A DNA stretch of 64,000 nt from positions 2,170,001-2,234,000 of the forward strand of contig NZ_CP104854.1 of NCBI RefSeq assembly GCF_050916235.1. Direction: 5' to 3'. A program made the position numbers and the translations under genes. The notes under the pieces are model-generated. The model saw only the letters and a program-made list of their open reading frames with translations, was not told the origin of the DNA and did not search any database. Source of the DNA: Maridesulfovibrio sp050916235. GTDB taxonomy: Bacteria; Desulfobacterota; Desulfovibrionia; Desulfovibrionales; Desulfovibrionaceae. Of this stretch, positions 1 through 9,035 are shown piece after piece; positions within the stretch are counted from its first letter, which is position 1, and each line of letters starts with the position of its first letter.

Positions 1-104
1 GAAAGGTTGATGAAGCTATAGCAAACAGTGCGCTGAAGAGTCCGGAGCGAATAGACACGGATGAAATTATTGAAACATACGGCAGTCCAATTCAGGACAA
101 CTGA
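1..104 (+). CDS. C-terminal end of an unidentified protein (partial)
   Basis: The frame ending at the TGA at 102-104 is open to the left edge and gives about 33 residues, ending in the acidic tail TYGSPIQDN. The remnant is too short to assign to a family. The 136 bases between it and the next start contain no convincing terminator, so it could lie upstream in the same transcript as the response regulator. It could also be a chance open frame. Confidence 0.4.
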   Translation, partial: KVDEAIANSALKSPERIDTDEIIETYGSPIQDN

Positions 105-240
105 ATACCGGCTGAACCGTAACGCAATGCCTTCTATTTATAACGTCCTGTAACTGATTTGACTTGCGTAGATCTTTTTACTGGGTGTATCGTCAAGCAA
201 ATCAATTCTCATTTCAAATTGAACAGCAAGGGAGTGCGCA

Positions 241-1497
241 ATGTCCGAGGCCAAAGTAAAGAATACAGTGCTGATCGTGGAAAACAGCAACACTCAGGCC
301 AGAATTCTCACAGAACATATAGAATCAGTAACCCCTTTTGATTCAATTGTGGTCAGCTCCATGGACGAGCTGGAAAGCCGTCTTGCCGATAACGGTCATG
401 ACGTGTTCATTGCGGTTTTGAACCTGAACATCAAGGGTGCCCCGGACGGGGAAGCAGTGGACTACGTCCTTGCCCGCAAGATTCCCTGCATTGTGCTGAC
501 TTCAACCTTCGACGAGGTGATCCGCAACCGTTTTATCGAAAAGAACGTGCTGGATTATTTCAACAAGGCCAGACGAGAAGACCTTGAAGAGATGGTCGAT
601 CTTATCAGGCGTATTCATTCCAACCACGAAATAAAGGTCGTTGTTGCAGAGGACAACTCCACTGCCCGCAAGATCATGCGAAATCTGCTAGAACGACTCA
701 ATTTCACTGTTCTGACTGCAGAAGACGGAGCTGAAGCTCTTGAAATAATCCGTTCCACCCCGGACATCAAAATGCTCCTTACGGACTACGAGATGCCTAA
801 TCTGGATGGTTTTGAGCTGGTCTCCGAGGTTCGTAAGATGTACTCCCGAGACCAACTGGCAATTCTTGGTGTGTCGGCCCATGACTCCGGTGCCATCACC
901 GCCAAATTCCTGAAGCGCGGAGCCAACGATTTTCTCAAGAAGCCTTTCGAAGTGGAAGAATTCTCATGGCGTGTTACCAATAACCTGAATGAACTTGAGC
1001 GGATACGTTCTATCAAAGATGCTTACAGCCGCGATCCGCTGACCGGATTCTCCATTCTTTCCGCTTTCATTGAAAATGGTCGCGAACTGTTTCATGCCAT
1101 GCAGAAAGAAGGTAGAACACCCGTGCTTGCGGCTTTCAATGTGGACAATCTTCTGGAAATAAATGCCGCATATGGCTGGGATGCCGGCTCAGCGGCCATT
1201 AAGAAAGCAGCTTCCCTGCTTGAGCAGCACTCCTTCGGCTGGACCCTGTCAGCCAGATGCGACAGAGGATTCTTTATCCTTGCAGATGATCAGGATGCCT
1301 TGAAGAATGATCTCGCTGCAGTCAAAGCCGCTCTGGCCAGTTCGCATATAGTTTCCGGAGCCAGCCGGTTCATGGTCTCGGCCTCCTTTACCATTAGCAA
1401 TACGCCCGGAGATGATCTGGATCAGACCCTGTCAAAAGTGGCCTCTGCCCTGAAAGCCAATCAGGCCAAGGGAATCAATTCCTTCAGTTTTGCCTGA
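241..1497 (+). CDS. Response regulator: two REC domains plus degenerate GGDEF-like domain
   Basis: The 418-residue cytoplasmic protein has three parts. Residues 1-125 form a receiver-like domain in which the usual phospho-acceptor Asp appears to be Asn (VLNLNIKG). Residues 130-255 form a canonical receiver with an acidic pocket (VVAEDN), acceptor Asp in LLTDYEMPNLDG, and the KKPF lysine motif. Residues 262-415 align with a GGDEF fold (RDPLTG, NVDNLLEIN), but the signature loop reads CDRGFF, so diguanylate cyclase activity is unlikely. It is probably a phospho-signal adaptor with one working receiver. The ATG is preceded by AGGGAG about seven bases upstream. The neighbouring HAD gene is convergent, so this gene is likely at the end of its transcript. 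The partner kinase is unknown. Confidence 0.85.
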   Translation: MSEAKVKNTVLIVENSNTQARILTEHIESVTPFDSIVVSSMDELESRLADNGHDVFIAVLNLNIKGAPDGEAVDYVLARKIPCIVLTSTFDEVIRNRFIEKNVLDYFNKARREDLEEMVDLIRRIHSNHEIKVVVAEDNSTARKIMRNLLERLNFTVLTAEDGAEALEIIRSTPDIKMLLTDYEMPNLDGFELVSEVRKMYSRDQLAILGVSAHDSGAITAKFLKRGANDFLKKPFEVEEFSWRVTNNLNELERIRSIKDAYSRDPLTGFSILSAFIENGRELFHAMQKEGRTPVLAAFNVDNLLEINAAYGWDAGSAAIKKAASLLEQHSFGWTLSARCDRGFFILADDQDALKNDLAAVKAALASSHIVSGASRFMVSASFTISNTPGDDLDQTLSKVASALKANQAKGINSFSFA

Positions 1498-1537
1498 TCC
1501 GAAGTCAGGATGGTTTCAGGAAGGTTTGCCGAAGGCC

Positions 1538-2008
1538 TTAATTTCGCAGGGTCGTCAGCAGGCGGACTGGGTGTGTAAAAAGGCCAAGGGCGTTGGATAT
1601 GTCGGCAGCGACGATGTCTGCGACCCGGGCGGCTTTCGTGGACATGCATTCAGCTCCTGAAACGGCAATTCCAAGGGCTGCGTATTTGAGCATCAGCCTG
1701 TCGTTGCGACCATTGCCGATGCAGGCACACCTCTCACATCCGAGCGACTCTACGTAGTCGAGTTTGGAACGGTCTTCCGGGCTTCCGGAGATGATGTGAA
1801 TTGTTACCGGCAGTCCGCTGAGCTCCTCTTCGCACTGTCCGAGGGTGTCTGCAGTCAGTACATGGACTGTGATGTCTTCCGCCAGTTCTTTGATCAGCCT
1901 TCCGACACCGGGAATCAGGTTGCCGTCGAGGGCCAGTGTTCCGTTGTAGTCCAGCACCAGATGTTCAATTTCGAGTTTGCCAAATCCCGGAATATCCAGA
2001 CTTATCAT
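1538..2008 (-). CDS. HAD-family hydrolase (phosphatase-like)
   Basis: The 156-residue protein has the HAD motif I (LDYNGTLALDGN), where the second Asp of the usual DxD is Asn, a motif II Thr in VLTADT, and the motif III/IV region IGNGRNDRLMLKYAA. This size and arrangement match small soluble P-type-ATPase-like HAD proteins; the substrate cannot be read from the sequence. I chose the start MISLDIPGF because a longer frame would overlap the amidase stop codon upstream. That start leaves a 34-base gap behind the amidase gene on the same strand, suggesting cotranscription. The DxN variant of motif I may limit catalysis. Confidence 0.75.
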   Translation of the reverse strand: MISLDIPGFGKLEIEHLVLDYNGTLALDGNLIPGVGRLIKELAEDITVHVLTADTLGQCEEELSGLPVTIHIISGSPEDRSKLDYVESLGCERCACIGNGRNDRLMLKYAALGIAVSGAECMSTKAARVADIVAADISNALGLFTHPVRLLTTLRN

Positions 2009-2042
2009 TGTTAGCCTCTCGGTCCTGCTGATTTTTATGGGG

Positions 2043-3824
2043 TTAAAGGCTGGCGTACCTTTCGATCTGTTTCTTGTATTCCAGTACACCCTGAACTATG
2101 CCGTCCGCAATAAAGGAAAGGTATTTGTCGGACTTGAGCCGTTTGGCCTCGGTCCTGTTGGTCAGGTATCCGAGCTCAATGAGGACAGAGGGCATTTTAG
2201 CGCCCATGAGCACGTAGAACGGGGCTTCACGCACTCCCTGATCATTTACCGACCATTGTTTGCGGATGCTTGCCAGAGAGCCCGTATGGATGTTCTGGGC
2301 AAGGTCCTTGCTTTCCTTCATCTTGGAATTGAGCATCAGGTCGGTAAGGATGACCTGCAGGTCGCTGATCCTTTTGGCCGAAACCGCGTTTTCACGGGCT
2401 GCAACCCGGACGGAGTTACGGTTGCGTGCAAGGTTCAAGGTATAGGTTTCTATCCCGTTGATGCTTGAGCTGCGGTGTGCGTTGCAGTGCATGGAAATGA
2501 ACATGTCCGCCTTTTTGATGTTGGCCATGGCAGTCCGCTCTTCGAGAGGGATAAATGTGTCGTCAGCGCGGGTGTAGAGCACAGTGAACCCTGCTTTTTT
2601 GAGTTTGGCGGCCAGAATTTGGGCAAAGCGCAGGTTTATGTCCTTCTCCTTGAGTCCGTTGGCCATGGCTCCGGGATCTTTTCCTCCGTGTCCGGGGTCA
2701 AGCATGATGGTCTTGAAAGTCAGGCCGAGCTGCTCAAGAAGATCCCCGACCATTTTCTGACTTTCCTTGGGAGGTTTGTATTTCTGGGGGGCTGATTTTT
2801 TTGATGGAGCAGTCCGGGGGCTGACAGGAGTGTTTGCAGCCTGCGTATTGCTTTCTTCCTGTGCCTTTCCTTCTTCAGGGGCCTGAACATCAATTACAAG
2901 CCTGAAGGGGTTTTCAAGGGGGAAGATCTTGTAGTCCTGCATGGCGTTGAAATCCAGAACTACACGTGTGGTTCTGGGGTCGCGCTGGGCGGAGCGGATG
3001 TCCTTGAGGATGCCGTCGGCAACATGGGTAGCCTTGTGAACTCCGTTGCCAAGGACCGTGTTTTCGAGATCCACGTAAAGTCGGTGCGGGCGGTTGACGC
3101 TCTGGTTGGGGTTCAGGATCTGGTAACGGAAGCGGACTTCCTCATCCAGATCCAGCACCACCCTGGTATAGCTGTCACTGCTGGTATAGCGCACGGAAAG
3201 CAGCTTAGCCCGTTTGGAGGGCTGGGAGCTGCTGTCATCCATTTTAGCCGGAATAATTGTCCCGGACGGTTTTTCGTGAGCAGAGTCGCTGTCCTTGACT
3301 CCGCTTCTGTCAAGACTGTCCAACTGGGCACGGGCTTTGGCGTACATGTCTGATTTAGAGTAGCGGTGTACTATGTTCAGGTAGTCGGAATAGGCCAGAT
3401 CTTTTTCATTCAGCTTGTTCAGCCGTATTTCGGCCCGCCTGAAAATGCTGTCGTCCGCCCAGGCATGGGAAGGAAAATTTGAGATCATGCGCCCGTAGTA
3501 ATCCACCGAGCTGCGGTAGTCCTTGGTCATGCCGCTGCGCTGTCCCAGTTCTTCGTACGTACGTCCGAGATAATACAGGGATTTCGGGGCATATTCGCCT
3601 TTGGTTGATCGCTTGAACACGTCGCGGAACTGTTTGCCGACTTTTTCCCATTCGGATCGGTACTGTCCGCGTTTGCCGTCTTTGGACAGGGCATGGAATT
3701 GCTTCCAGGCAATAGTGAAGTCATCCTTGATGCTGGCCCCGAAAGCTTCGGCCGGGATTGCCGAAACAAGGAGTCCTGCCAGAAAAAGGGCCATGATCAA
3801 ATTTGGGATGAAAAATTTGCGCAT
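2043..3824 (-). CDS. Periplasmic N-acetylmuramoyl-L-alanine amidase (AmiC-like, AMIN + Amidase_3)
   Basis: The 593-residue protein begins with a signal peptide (MRKFFIPNLIMALFLAG, cleavage after AEA). Residues about 35-170 form a TPR-like repeat region, about 205-320 an AMIN domain that targets septal peptidoglycan, then a Pro/Lys/Ser-rich linker. Residues about 370-585 form a zinc-dependent Amidase_3 domain with the zinc/catalytic motifs MLDPGHGGKDPGA, SMHCNAH and LIELGYLTN. It cleaves the amide bond between MurNAc and the stem peptide during daughter-cell separation. The N-terminal TPR-like extension is unusual relative to enterobacterial AmiC but common in delta-type lineages. It precedes the HAD gene by 34 bases on the same strand. 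Confidence 0.92.
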   Translation of the reverse strand: MRKFFIPNLIMALFLAGLLVSAIPAEAFGASIKDDFTIAWKQFHALSKDGKRGQYRSEWEKVGKQFRDVFKRSTKGEYAPKSLYYLGRTYEELGQRSGMTKDYRSSVDYYGRMISNFPSHAWADDSIFRRAEIRLNKLNEKDLAYSDYLNIVHRYSKSDMYAKARAQLDSLDRSGVKDSDSAHEKPSGTIIPAKMDDSSSQPSKRAKLLSVRYTSSDSYTRVVLDLDEEVRFRYQILNPNQSVNRPHRLYVDLENTVLGNGVHKATHVADGILKDIRSAQRDPRTTRVVLDFNAMQDYKIFPLENPFRLVIDVQAPEEGKAQEESNTQAANTPVSPRTAPSKKSAPQKYKPPKESQKMVGDLLEQLGLTFKTIMLDPGHGGKDPGAMANGLKEKDINLRFAQILAAKLKKAGFTVLYTRADDTFIPLEERTAMANIKKADMFISMHCNAHRSSSINGIETYTLNLARNRNSVRVAARENAVSAKRISDLQVILTDLMLNSKMKESKDLAQNIHTGSLASIRKQWSVNDQGVREAPFYVLMGAKMPSVLIELGYLTNRTEAKRLKSDKYLSFIADGIVQGVLEYKKQIERYASL

Positions 3825-4115
3825 TGCTTCTACGGTGGTAGTTCTTTGGATTTAATATTATACTTCGGGCTGTTGGGGCATATGGAAAAACAGGCTTCCG
3901 ATCTAAAAAAAGTTTAGATGTTCTCTTAATAAGCCCGCATGGTCTAAAAATCAACCTCGGAGATGTAGGCAGGGGCTTTCGCTTTGCAATTTTCCTTTTC
4001 CATATGGCATGCTAGGCTGTGTTGAAAGCTGGACTGAAACCCCTTTTTATGTAATTGCCATGTTCATTGTTATACGGAACTTTAACAATTCAATTACTCA
4101 TTTGGAGACAGATAA
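3825..4115. promoter_or_regulatory. Divergent promoter region between amidase and glpX
   Basis: This 291-base gap separates divergently transcribed genes and holds no credible ORF. A weak sigma70-like pair for glpX is TTGAAA at 4022-4027 and TTTTAT at 4045-4050 (17-base spacer). I see no strong operator. The promoter call is tentative. Confidence 0.3.
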
Positions 4116-5099
4116 ATGGAAGCTCCCCAGAGAAATTTGGCTCTTGACCTTGTAAGGGTAACCGAAGCGGCTGCTCTGGCTTCTGCCAGATGGCTGGGCC
4201 GGGGTGACAAGAATGCAGGCGACCAGGCCGCTGTAGACGCAATGCGCCTCAGCTTCAACAGCCTTGCCATCAGCGGAACCGTGGTAATCGGTGAGGGTGA
4301 AAAAGATCATGCACCCATGCTCTACAACGGTGAAAAGCTGGGTGCGGGCGAAGGCCCCGGCATGGACGTGGCCGTGGACCCCGTTGAAGGAACCAATCTC
4401 CTTGCATATGGCCGTCCCAACGCCATTTCTGTTGTTGGTGTAGCTCCCACCGGTATGATGCTTGATCCGGGCCCCAGCTATTACATGCAGAAGCTGGTTG
4501 TTCCCACTGCCGCAAGGAACATGGTGGACATCAATGCCCCGGTCAAGGACAACCTGAAGAAGATCGCCAAGGCCCTGAACAAGGACGTGGATGATCTCGT
4601 GGTTTTTGTTCTGGAAAAACCCAGACATCACGGCCTCATTCAGGAAATCCGCGATGCCGGTGCCAGAATCCAGCTCCATACCGACGGTGACGTTGCCGGT
4701 GCGCTCATGGTTGTTGACCCGCGCTGTCCAGTGGATGTCATGATGGGAACCGGCGGTACACCCGAGGGTGTGCTTTCCGCCTGCGCCATCCGCATCATGG
4801 GCGGTGAGATGTTTGCCCGCTTCGACCCCCAGTCGGAAGCTGAAAAGCATGCTCTGCTCGATCAGGGCTATGACCTGCGCAATGTCATGACCGTCAACGA
4901 TCTGGTCAAGAGTGACGACATATTCTTTTCGGCCACCGGTATTTCCGGCGGAACCTTCCTGCGCGGTGTCCGTTACCTCGGATACGGTGCGGAAACCACC
5001 TCTCTGGTCATGCGCGGCAAGACAGGTACCGTACGCCTCATCGAAGCGGTACACACCTGGGACAAGCTCATGAAAATCAGCGCGGTGAAGTACGATTAA
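4116..5099 (+). CDS. glpX: Class II fructose-1,6-bisphosphatase
   Basis: The 327-residue protein matches the GlpX family over its full length. Visible signatures are SARWLGRGDKNAGDQAAVDA at the N terminus, the metal-binding segment IGEGEKDHAPML and the active-site motif DVAVDPVEGTN. It hydrolyses fructose-1,6-bisphosphate to fructose-6-phosphate in gluconeogenesis, in the cytoplasm with divalent metal. The start is set by GGAGACAG upstream of ATG. It is a single-gene unit closed by a strong hairpin terminator. The antisense strand also has a long open frame, which is a codon-bias artefact. Confidence 0.95.
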   Translation: MEAPQRNLALDLVRVTEAAALASARWLGRGDKNAGDQAAVDAMRLSFNSLAISGTVVIGEGEKDHAPMLYNGEKLGAGEGPGMDVAVDPVEGTNLLAYGRPNAISVVGVAPTGMMLDPGPSYYMQKLVVPTAARNMVDINAPVKDNLKKIAKALNKDVDDLVVFVLEKPRHHGLIQEIRDAGARIQLHTDGDVAGALMVVDPRCPVDVMMGTGGTPEGVLSACAIRIMGGEMFARFDPQSEAEKHALLDQGYDLRNVMTVNDLVKSDDIFFSATGISGGTFLRGVRYLGYGAETTSLVMRGKTGTVRLIEAVHTWDKLMKISAVKYD

Positions 5100-5125
5100 C
5101 AGCTATATCTGATAGTTCAATAAAA

Positions 5126-5168
5126 ATGGGCGGGGTGGACTTGAACAGTCCATTCCGCCCATTTCTTG
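5126..5168 (+). terminator. Terminator after glpX
   Basis: An inverted repeat ATGGGCGG...CCGCCCAT (inner GTGGAC/GTCCA) brackets a TTGAACA loop and is followed by TTCTTGATTTT. It lies 27 bases past the glpX stop and between convergent genes, so it may work for both strands. Confidence 0.75.
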
Positions 5169-5188
5169 ATTTTATATGCCGTAACCGG

Positions 5189-5428
5189 TTAGTTGTCCGG
5201 GGCATCCAGTTTTTTGGCGATAATGGCTGCGTCTTCCGGGCGTGCTCCCTTCTCAAGTTCCTTGGCTTCCCCGTGGCAGGTTACGCCGTTCGGGCGCATC
5301 TGCACATATCCTGCTGAAAGCACGGTGGTGTAAGGAATCTGCTCCCTGAATTCAAGGTAGCCGATGCGGTTGGGGAAAAGTATTGGCAGCGGGTCGCCGG
5401 AAAAATCTTCAAACATGATGTATTTCAT
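5189..5428 (-). CDS. Small conserved-looking hypothetical protein (79 aa)
   Basis: I do not recognise a named family. The chosen ATG has AAGGACAG about seven bases upstream; longer upstream frames lack a good site. The product MKYIMFEDFSGDPLPILFPN... is soluble, with a compact strand-rich N terminus and an Ala/Lys-rich tail (IIAKKLDAPDN). It is convergent with glpX across a shared terminator and divergent from the DUF202 gene. No signal peptide or membrane segment is visible. Confidence 0.6.
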   Translation of the reverse strand: MKYIMFEDFSGDPLPILFPNRIGYLEFREQIPYTTVLSAGYVQMRPNGVTCHGEAKELEKGARPEDAAIIAKKLDAPDN

Positions 5429-5600
5429 GATCTGTCCTTGTCGGCCCGGACGGTGTCCGGTTTTTTCAGCTATGCAAAGCTGATGCGGTGAATGTTCTGT
5501 AATACCATGGTCAGGGCTGTTGCCCGTAATCCTGTTCCAGATTATAGCCATATATATCCGAGATCAAGAATTGCTGAACAAAATATCCGGGACGGGCACA

Positions 5601-5999
5601 ATGGCAGACAAAAATAAGTCACAGGAAGAGTTGGACAACAACAGCCTTGCCAGAATGAGAACTCTGCTGGCAAGCGAACGGACGTTTCTGGCCTGGTGCC
5701 GAACTTCCCTCGGCCTGCTCGGATTCGGCTTTATTATTGAGAAAGCAGCTATATACATGCGCAAGTTCATTCCTGAGACCCCGGTGCGGATACTGGATGA
5801 AATGACTTTCCTCAGTCTGTTCACCCTTGTTTCGGGGCTGATAATACTTGTGAGTGCTGCGGTGAGATTTATTCTTTTTCAGAAAAATATCGGTTCAAAG
5901 GTCAAGTGGATCACGCCTTATCCGGAAATGCTGGTTACTTTTGCCGTGGGGTTGATCCTTATCGTCAGCACCATTGCCGGAAGAATGTTCTTCAAATAA
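5601..5999 (+). CDS. DUF202-family membrane protein
   Basis: The 132-residue protein carries the DUF202 signature ASERTFLAWCRTSLGLLGFG followed by two further hydrophobic segments (about residues 70-90 and 108-128), giving three predicted membrane passes. DUF202 proteins are inner-membrane proteins of unknown biochemical role. The ATG at 5601 begins MADKNKSQEELD; an upstream in-frame start exists but would overlap the divergent small gene's promoter region. The ribosome site is weak (CGGGA). Confidence 0.8.
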   Translation: MADKNKSQEELDNNSLARMRTLLASERTFLAWCRTSLGLLGFGFIIEKAAIYMRKFIPETPVRILDEMTFLSLFTLVSGLIILVSAAVRFILFQKNIGSKVKWITPYPEMLVTFAVGLILIVSTIAGRMFFK

Positions 6000-6037
6000 T
6001 ATTTTTAAATTAGGTTTCAGAAAACGCATCCTGACTG

Positions 6038-7087
6038 ATGAAAGAAAATTATGCTAAAATAGCTCTCTGGCAGACCGCTTTTCTGGGAGACGCCGTACTG
6101 ACTCTTCCCTTTATAAAGGCCCTTTCCTCCAGCTTTCCCGGTGCCGAGGTACACCTTTTTGTCCGCAAGGGGGTTGAACCTCTTTTTCAGGCACAGCGCG
6201 AACTGGCCGGGGTGCATGCCTTTGACAAGCGCGGAGCTCAGAAGGGCATGAAGGCAGCCTTTGAATTCGGTTCAGCCCTTGGGCGGCAGGGGTTTGACCT
6301 CTGGATTTCAGCCCATACCAGCATGCGTTCGGCAGTAGTGGGAATGGCCAGCGGGATCAGTCGCCGTATCGGGTATGATTCTCCGTGGTACAATCGTTTT
6401 GTCTATACCGACACAGTCTGCCGTAAGTTTGATGAGCTGGACGAAGTTGAGCGGTTGATGGCCCTAGGCGATCCGCTCGGCATCAGTGGGCCTGCCCCGG
6501 TTGCAGGACTCGACCTGCCAGAATCAGCGGTGGAGGATGCAAGGAATTTTTTCAGCAGCCTGGATGGCAGGCCTGTGCTCGGTGTTCACCCGGGGTCGAC
6601 CTGGGAGACCAAGAAATGGCCGGAGCATAATTTTTCCCGCATCATTGAAAGGGCGGTAGACGGAGGTTATACGGTCATACTTTTCGGGGGCCCCGCAGAA
6701 GTTGAACTTGCAGAAAGGGTAGCAAGACAGTCCGGCAGACAGGATGCTGTCATCAATCTGGCCGGTAGTCTGGACCTTCCGCAGCTGGCAGCATATATCC
6801 GCATGCTGGACCTGTACCTGACCAATGATTCCGGACCCATGCATATTGCCTGGGTGCAGGATGTGCCGGTGCTGGCCATGTTCGGCCCCACGGTACGTCA
6901 GTTCGGTTTTTTCCCGCGCGGGGAGAACTCCACCGTGCTTGAAGCTCCGGGAGAACTCAAATGCCGTCCATGCGGGCTGCACGGCGGCAGGTCCTGTCCG
7001 GAAAAACACCACCGGTGCATGACGGATATTACGGTGGATATGGTCTGGAATGAAATTTTATCAAAAACCGGAAGCCGGGGGCTTTAA
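6038..7087 (+). CDS. Glycosyltransferase family 9 (heptosyltransferase-like)
   Basis: The 349-residue protein has the GT9 two-Rossmann layout: an N-terminal LGDAVLTLPFIKAL motif, the donor-site motif GVHPGSTWETKKWP near residue 190, and NDSGPMHIAW near residue 265. A cysteine-rich tail (CRPCGLHGGRSCPEKHHRC) is typical of heptosyltransferases of the WaaF/WaaC type. It probably adds heptose or a related sugar to the LPS core at the inner face of the inner membrane. Its 3' end is near or overlapping the next lipoprotein gene's start, suggesting translational coupling. Acceptor specificity cannot be read from sequence. Confidence 0.88.
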   Translation: MKENYAKIALWQTAFLGDAVLTLPFIKALSSSFPGAEVHLFVRKGVEPLFQAQRELAGVHAFDKRGAQKGMKAAFEFGSALGRQGFDLWISAHTSMRSAVVGMASGISRRIGYDSPWYNRFVYTDTVCRKFDELDEVERLMALGDPLGISGPAPVAGLDLPESAVEDARNFFSSLDGRPVLGVHPGSTWETKKWPEHNFSRIIERAVDGGYTVILFGGPAEVELAERVARQSGRQDAVINLAGSLDLPQLAAYIRMLDLYLTNDSGPMHIAWVQDVPVLAMFGPTVRQFGFFPRGENSTVLEAPGELKCRPCGLHGGRSCPEKHHRCMTDITVDMVWNEILSKTGSRGL

Positions 7088-7091
7088 ACCG

Positions 7092-8942
7092 ATGTGCCTT
7101 GAAAGAAAGATAATTCTGCCGATAGTTGCGGCCCTTCTGCTGTGTATTCTGCCCGGATGCAAGGTGGGGGGAATGGGCAAGGTTTCCTCCGAGGCCGTCA
7201 GTGCAGTCCCGGCCAGACCCGAGATAAAGGTTTCCAGCGCTCCCCTGACCGATAAGAGGGTAAGCGTCATTGTCTGCCCCGGATCGTTCATGCGGGCCGC
7301 AAAGTATTTTGCCTATCTTCATCGGGAATATGAAGGTGTTAATTCGGTTATTGTGCGTACTCCTTCCGCCAACGGCACGGCAGAGTCAGATGGAAGGATC
7401 ATGGCGGGAATAAGGGACCGGATCGGCGAACTGAACGGTGATGGTGAGGTTCTGTCCGTTCTGCTGCTGGGCGACAGCTCCATTATTCCCCGGGCCGTGT
7501 TCAGCATCGGCAACGGTACGGAAACATACGTTTCTGACTTCGGTTATGGTGGAAATTCGTCTTCTCCGGAAAACGTTCTTCCCGTAGGCCGCATCCCGGC
7601 GCGTGATGGAGATGAGGCTGAGGCCGTAGCTGCCAAGTATGACCGTTGGTACGAGGACAGGGCTTTCCGCCCGGCCTGGCCGGTATCGTTTATCGGGGGG
7701 GACGGTTTCGGATCAGCAGAGTTGTCCGACCCGGAACTGCTCTTTTTCAACCTGCAGCAGGAAGGTATGGCCGGTCCAGAGGCTATACGTTATCTGGGCG
7801 CCGCCGGAGGCTGTGAGCCAAGAAGACTGCTCCAGAGCCTTGCCGAGGATGATGCTTCAGTACAGTGGCTGGCTCTGAATGCGAGTCCTGCAGGCCTGAA
7901 AGTCGGTAACGGAACCCTTCCTGTCTCCGGAATAATGGCGCTGGAGTACAAGCCCGGACTGCCGGTTGTGCTTGTTCCTTCTGCTGAACTGCGCAGCGCA
8001 AACTCCACTGAACCTACCCCTGCTGAAGCAATGGTGCTCTCCCCCGGTGCCGGTCTGGCCGTGATGACCGGAAGCGGCGATAGCGGGAAGATAACTGCCG
8101 AACTTGACGAAGGCAGGGTCACAAGGGTCGATTCCAGCGGAACACCCCGGTTGCTGATGGAATTCCACAAGGCCTATTTCAGCGGCAAGCACCGCATCGG
8201 TGACGCCATTACCGAGGCCCGGACCCAGTTTGTTGAAAATCTAGGCAGGGATGAGGATTCTTCCCCGCTCTATCGGATGGTTTTTTACGGTGACCCTGTA
8301 ATGTCTCTTCCGCTGCCGGTCAGAACCGAATCACCTGCATATACCGGGCTCAATCCGATTACCAAGCCGGTGAACAGGCAGGGTGTAGCAGTTTTTGCGG
8401 TGAACTCCACCATCTCTTTTGCCATGGAGGACGGGACCATCTATCCGGCTGTGCAGCTGCAGGTTGTCGATCGCAATACCGGCCGGGTCGTCAGTTCGCT
8501 CAAAGTGGAGGAAGATGACGTGTTCAATTTCTCAGCGGATGGGGAAGGACGTTATCTGCTCTATTCCCGCCCGCTGGATGGGCCGTTGGCCTGGCAGTTT
8601 TTTGATGTGCGTGCTGAAGGAGCTGTGAAGGCTCCTCCGGCCAAGGCCGTTGCCGTCGCAGGAAAGCCCAGCCCGAAGATCACAGCTGGTTTGCGGCCGG
8701 TGCGTTATGCCGTGCAGGTGAGTTCAAACCGCAAGCAGGCTTCAGCAACTAAATTACGCAGCCGGCTGAGTGGGCAGGGCTATGACGCATACGTTGTTGA
8801 AGTTGCCGAGGCAGGTAACCGCAAATGGTATTGCGTGCGTTTCGGGCAGTATGATTCATGGTCTGCGGCAGTGGAGGCTTCCGCCGAGTATGAGCGCAGG
8901 GAGCAGGGGGATGCTAAAATCGTGCGCTGTGACGGGGGCTGA
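7092..8942 (+). CDS. Lipoprotein with gingipain (C25)-like domain and C-terminal SPOR domain
   Basis: From the ATG at 7092 the product is 616 residues with a lipoprotein signal (MCLERKIILPIVAALLLC, lipobox LPGC). An in-frame ATG at 7050 inside the glycosyltransferase gene is an alternative start. The centre resembles caspase-like peptidase C25 folds: VLLLGDSSIIPR, then YVSDFGYGG and the LPVGRIPAR strand. The expected His-Gly and catalytic Cys motifs further on are not evident (WLALNASPAG in that place), so it may be a non-catalytic relative. The last 75 residues form a SPOR domain (RYAVQVSSNRKQASATKL ... WYCVRFGQYDS), which binds denuded glycan at division sites. It is probably an outer- or inner-membrane lipoprotein linked to septal peptidoglycan. 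Confidence 0.7.
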   Translation: MCLERKIILPIVAALLLCILPGCKVGGMGKVSSEAVSAVPARPEIKVSSAPLTDKRVSVIVCPGSFMRAAKYFAYLHREYEGVNSVIVRTPSANGTAESDGRIMAGIRDRIGELNGDGEVLSVLLLGDSSIIPRAVFSIGNGTETYVSDFGYGGNSSSPENVLPVGRIPARDGDEAEAVAAKYDRWYEDRAFRPAWPVSFIGGDGFGSAELSDPELLFFNLQQEGMAGPEAIRYLGAAGGCEPRRLLQSLAEDDASVQWLALNASPAGLKVGNGTLPVSGIMALEYKPGLPVVLVPSAELRSANSTEPTPAEAMVLSPGAGLAVMTGSGDSGKITAELDEGRVTRVDSSGTPRLLMEFHKAYFSGKHRIGDAITEARTQFVENLGRDEDSSPLYRMVFYGDPVMSLPLPVRTESPAYTGLNPITKPVNRQGVAVFAVNSTISFAMEDGTIYPAVQLQVVDRNTGRVVSSLKVEEDDVFNFSADGEGRYLLYSRPLDGPLAWQFFDVRAEGAVKAPPAKAVAVAGKPSPKITAGLRPVRYAVQVSSNRKQASATKLRSRLSGQGYDAYVVEVAEAGNRKWYCVRFGQYDSWSAAVEASAEYERREQGDAKIVRCDGG

Positions 8943-9035
8943 GTTCACGATTTTTATAATAGATATTTCACGTTGTTTTGCTTATAAGTTTCTATGCGGA
9001 TGGTTGGGGAGCCATAGCAATTTTTAGGTGGGGCT

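Noticed and set aside
4098..5054. 318-codon open frame antisense to glpX
   Set aside because: It lies wholly opposite a well-conserved GlpX gene, has a composition typical of a codon-bias shadow and no recognisable domain.
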